Shown here: piece by piece, positions 52,203 through 54,841 of the stretch | Position numbering within the stretch: the first letter of the stretch is position 1 | Layout of the letters: each line of letters opens with the position of its first letter | From: Alphaproteobacteria bacterium | GTDB lineage: Bacteria > Pseudomonadota > Alphaproteobacteria > Sphingomonadales > Kordiimonadaceae | Direction: 5' to 3' | NCBI GenBank assembly: GCA_013372975.1 | Contig: JABXIS010000025.1 | Coordinates: 1-54,841, forward strand | DNA length: 54,841 bases | Program-made: the position numbers and the translations under genes | The notes under the pieces: model-generated | Databases searched by the model: none | Seen by the model: the letters and a program-made list of their open reading frames with translations, nothing else | What the model was told of the DNA's origin: nothing

Positions 52203-53702
52203 ATGTGTCTGGCAACGGCGCTACAGATTTTCATTGTGCTGCAAAACCTGCTGCTTTTCGGTTTCCTTCTCCTTTGGCATGAGAGCGGCTTTCCGTGCGC
52301 GCGTCAAAGGCGTGAGATAAATGCCAGCATACCTTCACTGAAAATGTTGGACGGACGGCTCAGGCAATTTCTTGAAAAAGAAGGATGCCTTGATCCGGAA
52401 ATGTCAGTTGCCCGCGCTGCCAACGAACTGCACGTGCATGAGCGGGATATAACAAACGCTGTCAATCTGGTGTCCGGCGTGAAGTTTCCGGCGTTGGTCA
52501 ACAAGTACCGCATCGAAAGAGCCAAGGAACTTTTGGCCGAAAAAGACAAACGCAAGCTGACAATAACGGACATCCAATTCCTGAGTGGCTTCAACACCAA
52601 ATCCAACTTTCATAGGGTTTTCAAGAATGAAACCGGCTGTTCTCCAACAGAGTATCTGGCGGCTGCGAACAATAGAGCAAAGCGCCTTGTCCGTAAAAAA
52701 GACCCCCCCAACATCCAGTTGAAGTGGTGGCCAATGCCAGGCGCGCTGCTGCGGCGGGTTGCTTTGTGGGGAACAGGTTCCGTTGCCATGTTTTGGCTAT
52801 TGTTTCCGCCGATGCTCCATGCCGCTCCCCTTAACCAATATGACATCGTTTTTGATTCAAATCGAAGCGGCTTTCACGAGATCCATATTATGGACGGTGA
52901 TGGGCAAAATGTTCGCCAGATTACCAGCCGCAGGTCGGAGATGGCGGACCACGATGCCCGCTGGATTCCAGGTGAGAACCGCATTGCGTTCCAATCCTAT
53001 CGTGGGAGAGGCTGGCGTATCTGGAGTATTGGGCTTGATGGGAAAACCCCATCCCTTGTAACTGATTATACAAATTACGAGGGCGAGCCGCATTGGAATG
53101 CAGCGGGCGACAGAATGTTGTTCACTTCCTATCGACCCGCCCAAAACATTATGCTGGCTGACGGACAGGGCAGAACCATAAGGCGTTTGACATCCAACCA
53201 CTCTTATCGGGTTGTGGCCGATCATCCAAAATGGATTCCTGGGCAATACGCTTTCACATATGTTTCTGACCGCGACGGCGATTTTGATGTCTACCGATTT
53301 GACATCGCAACAGGTGCATCCCAAAGTCTCACAGATAACGCCTTTCCCGACTTCTACCCAACCGTTTCACCAGGCGGTAAGTGGATGGCCTATTTGAGCG
53401 AACGGAACGGCGTGTTCGACACCTTTCTAATAAACCTTGCCGAGGGCACAGAAACACCGGTTTCCCAAAACACTGCGGCAAGTGCTTCTCAGTATAACAG
53501 TCGTTTGATGGAGCGATCTTCAAGTCTTACGGCCCTCGCCCCTGCCTGGTCTCCGGACGGGTCCTGGCTCGCGTTCTTCTGCTTTATGGGCGGCAACGCA
53601 GAAATCTGCGCCCTCAACCTGAAGTCCCGATCCACCATTCGGCTTACCAACAATATAGCCCATGACGGCGCCCCGGCATGGCGCCTGAAACCAGCCCCTT
53701 GA
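52203..53702 (+). CDS. AraC DNA-binding domain fused by a TM helix to a TolB-like propeller
   Basis: A 499-residue fusion. A first hydrophobic helix (about 5-24) is followed by basic residues, then an AraC double HTH (about 50-155: MSVARAANELHVHERDITNA, ITDIQFLSGFNTKSNFHRVF, CSPTEYL). A second helix lies at about 185-207, and a propeller of about 290 residues follows with PD40 blades (DIVFDSNRSGFHEIHI, VSPGGKWMAYLSERNG, APAWSPDGSWLAFF). The topology implies a cytoplasmic DNA-binding domain and an extracytoplasmic sensor, like CadC/ToxR but with an AraC head. The next gene, 15 bp downstream, encodes a free secreted propeller, perhaps a partner or ligand-binding subunit. The frame is continuous, with no sign of artefactual fusion. 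Confidence 0.85.
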   Translation: MCLATALQIFIVLQNLLLFGFLLLWHESGFPCARQRREINASIPSLKMLDGRLRQFLEKEGCLDPEMSVARAANELHVHERDITNAVNLVSGVKFPALVNKYRIERAKELLAEKDKRKLTITDIQFLSGFNTKSNFHRVFKNETGCSPTEYLAAANNRAKRLVRKKDPPNIQLKWWPMPGALLRRVALWGTGSVAMFWLLFPPMLHAAPLNQYDIVFDSNRSGFHEIHIMDGDGQNVRQITSRRSEMADHDARWIPGENRIAFQSYRGRGWRIWSIGLDGKTPSLVTDYTNYEGEPHWNAAGDRMLFTSYRPAQNIMLADGQGRTIRRLTSNHSYRVVADHPKWIPGQYAFTYVSDRDGDFDVYRFDIATGASQSLTDNAFPDFYPTVSPGGKWMAYLSERNGVFDTFLINLAEGTETPVSQNTAASASQYNSRLMERSSSLTALAPAWSPDGSWLAFFCFMGGNAEICALNLKSRSTIRLTNNIAHDGAPAWRLKPAP

Positions 53703-53717
53703 GTATTGGAGAGAGTA

Positions 53718-54650
53718 ATGAAGTTGATACGAATTCTTTCATTGGCGGCACTATGCAGCCTGACAGACTTTGCACCCTCGGCGGCCCATGAGGATGTTGG
53801 CCCGGCATGGAGCCCCGATGGTGAATATGTCTATTTTTATTCCTATAGGGGGGATGTGGCCCAACTTTATCGCATGTTGCCTGATGGGTCAGAGCAAACA
53901 CGCCTGACAGATGGCCAGTTTCACAGTTGGTGGGCAACCCCCATTTCTAAAGGCGAATTGATCGTCGTATCCGACAAGACACGAGAGCAACGCTTTTCTG
54001 GATCAGATTTATATCTCTATGAAATCTCAGGCGAAACCTACAAACAGCTCACATTCTCCCCGGAAGGTTCGAACCGTTGGGCTGTCTCGCCGGTCCTATC
54101 GCAAGACAAAAACCAACTCGCCTATCTTGTCAAAACCGAGGGATACCAAAGCAGAGAGACAAAGTTGATGGTGTTGGATCTTGCAAGCGGGCATACAAAA
54201 CATGTGCTGCAGAAGCAGAAATCCATTCAGGTGTTTACGATGTCTGCAGATGGCCAAACCATCCTCTACGCAACGCAGCGCAACGGTCACCCGGCTCTGG
54301 TTGCAGCAACAGCGGGTACGGGCGAGGAACATGTTGTCCTGCTTCAGCAGGAAAAAGGTAAGGGCGCCTTTTATGACCTGACATACACCGCCGATGGGGA
54401 AAGAGTGGCTTTCAGCTATTCACGCGGTGATTTCGCTGAAGCGGAAATCTACAGCATGAACAGCGACGGCAGCGGCGTTGTTCAACTGACCCATAATAAG
54501 GCAGCAGACCTTTATCCTCGTTGGTCACCCGATGCAGGCAGGATTGTGTTTGCCTCACTGAGGGATGGCGATTTCACTGAGATTTATTCCATGAACGCTG
54601 ATGGCAGCAATCAAAGAAACCTCACAAATACGGGGCAACCGGCGGAATAG
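53718..54650 (+). CDS. Secreted TolB-like beta-propeller protein (B)
   Basis: A 310-residue exported protein with a signal peptide (about 1-23, then HEDVGP). The PD40 blades show PAWSPDGEYVYFYSYRGD, YPRWSPDAGRIVFASLRDGD and a terminal EIYSMNADGSNQRNLT. It is paralogous to propeller A and to the sensor half of the upstream fusion. GGAGAG precedes ATG 53718, only 15 bp after the fusion gene, so the two are co-transcribed. A role as periplasmic partner of the fusion regulator is inferred. Confidence 0.85.
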   Translation: MKLIRILSLAALCSLTDFAPSAAHEDVGPAWSPDGEYVYFYSYRGDVAQLYRMLPDGSEQTRLTDGQFHSWWATPISKGELIVVSDKTREQRFSGSDLYLYEISGETYKQLTFSPEGSNRWAVSPVLSQDKNQLAYLVKTEGYQSRETKLMVLDLASGHTKHVLQKQKSIQVFTMSADGQTILYATQRNGHPALVAATAGTGEEHVVLLQQEKGKGAFYDLTYTADGERVAFSYSRGDFAEAEIYSMNSDGSGVVQLTHNKAADLYPRWSPDAGRIVFASLRDGDFTEIYSMNADGSNQRNLTNTGQPAE

Positions 54651-54769
54651 TCTATGAAGGCGGTTCTCCTCGACATGGTGATGGAGAAATCTGTGTCTCT
54701 GGTCCGCTTTGGGTCAAAGGCGGTCTCGCGAAGCATAGCCGAGAAGTGTCTGCTATCGCGAGTTTTAGG

Positions 54770-54841
54770 TCAGTCTTCAAGCTGTGTCAGTTTGTTCACG
54801 TGGTCAACGCCATACTGTTCAACTAGCAGTGCAGCCGCTTG
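54770..54841 (-). CDS. 3' end of an unidentified gene
   Basis: The last 23 codons of a minus-strand gene that enters from the right edge, ending VEQYGVDHVNKLTQLED and a TGA stop. The composition is coding-like, but the fragment is too short to identify. An imperfect CTCGCG/CGCGAG hairpin lies just past the stop without a T-run. The stretch 54,651-54,769 otherwise holds nothing I can name. Confidence 0.45.
   Translation of the reverse strand, partial: QAAALLVEQYGVDHVNKLTQLED

Noticed and set aside
51995-52234. 79-codon minus-strand frame between propeller A and the AraC fusion
   Set aside because: It overlaps the fusion gene start, lacks a ribosome site and occupies the expected divergent promoter region.
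54654-54841. Plus-strand frame running to the right edge
   Set aside because: The minus-strand frame over the last 72 bases ends in a natural-looking C-terminus, and the plus-strand translation is Ser/Cys-rich without character.

Overview
The window looks like chromosomal DNA of a marine-type alphaproteobacterium. The left edge carries the first codons of a GcrA-like cell-cycle regulator, found only in Alphaproteobacteria. Beside it are CcrM-type GANTC sites, an argD-argF-hslO run of alphaproteobacterial type, and three large TonB-dependent receptors of the kind abundant in Caulobacterales, Sphingomonadales and Kordiimonadales. I lean towards a Kordiimonadales-like organism, but that is inference. 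No rRNA, tRNA, CRISPR array or prophage was seen.

Layout. (1) 1-7.2 kb: 5' end of gcrA, an orphan ABC-2 permease, a TonB receptor, then argD, argF and hslO. (2) 7.3-10.3 kb: a secreted subclass-B1-like metallo-beta-lactamase, a DUF418-type membrane protein and an unrecognised secreted protein. (3) 10.3-15.7 kb: a second TonB receptor with a LysR regulator, a 70-residue protein coupled to a 2OG-Fe(II) oxygenase, and a convergent glycerate 2-kinase. (4) 15.9-21.2 kb: a minus-strand run of YtrA/GntR regulator, ABC ATPase, unusual ABC permease with a large soluble insert, and a secreted S9 peptidase. A triple half-site operator precedes the regulator. (5) 21.4-42.3 kb: a GNAT acetyltransferase and one intact 20.3-kb gene for a 6,751-residue RTX protein. 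(6) 42.3-43.2 kb: AT-rich non-coding DNA with a probable transposon-end remnant. (7) 43.2-49.7 kb: a third TonB receptor, a YfcC-type carrier, a secreted cyanophycinase and an isoaspartyl peptidase, together a plausible cyanophycin-scavenging locus. (8) 49.8-54.7 kb: two membrane-anchored AraC regulators and three TolB-like beta-propellers. One propeller is fused through a membrane helix to an AraC DNA-binding domain. (9) The 3' end of an unidentified minus-strand gene at the right edge.

Two things stand out. The first is the giant protein. It has three zones, each built by amplifying a different insert module in an RTX scaffold: three copies of an N-terminal module, five pectin-lyase/autotransporter-like beta-helix blocks, and three SPRY-like domains at about 1.9-kb spacing. 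All 11 cysteines I found lie in C-(G)-D-D repeat variants, and the gene begins by a 4-nt GTGA overlap with a small upstream frame. The second is the AraC-transmembrane-propeller protein, which looks like a one-component surface-sensing regulator and is flanked by free secreted propellers.

How the genes may work together (inference): the window describes a scavenger of polymeric and peptide nutrients. Receptors import oligomers, secreted hydrolases process them, and membrane regulators respond to extracytoplasmic signals. The giant RTX protein is probably exported by a type I system encoded outside the window.
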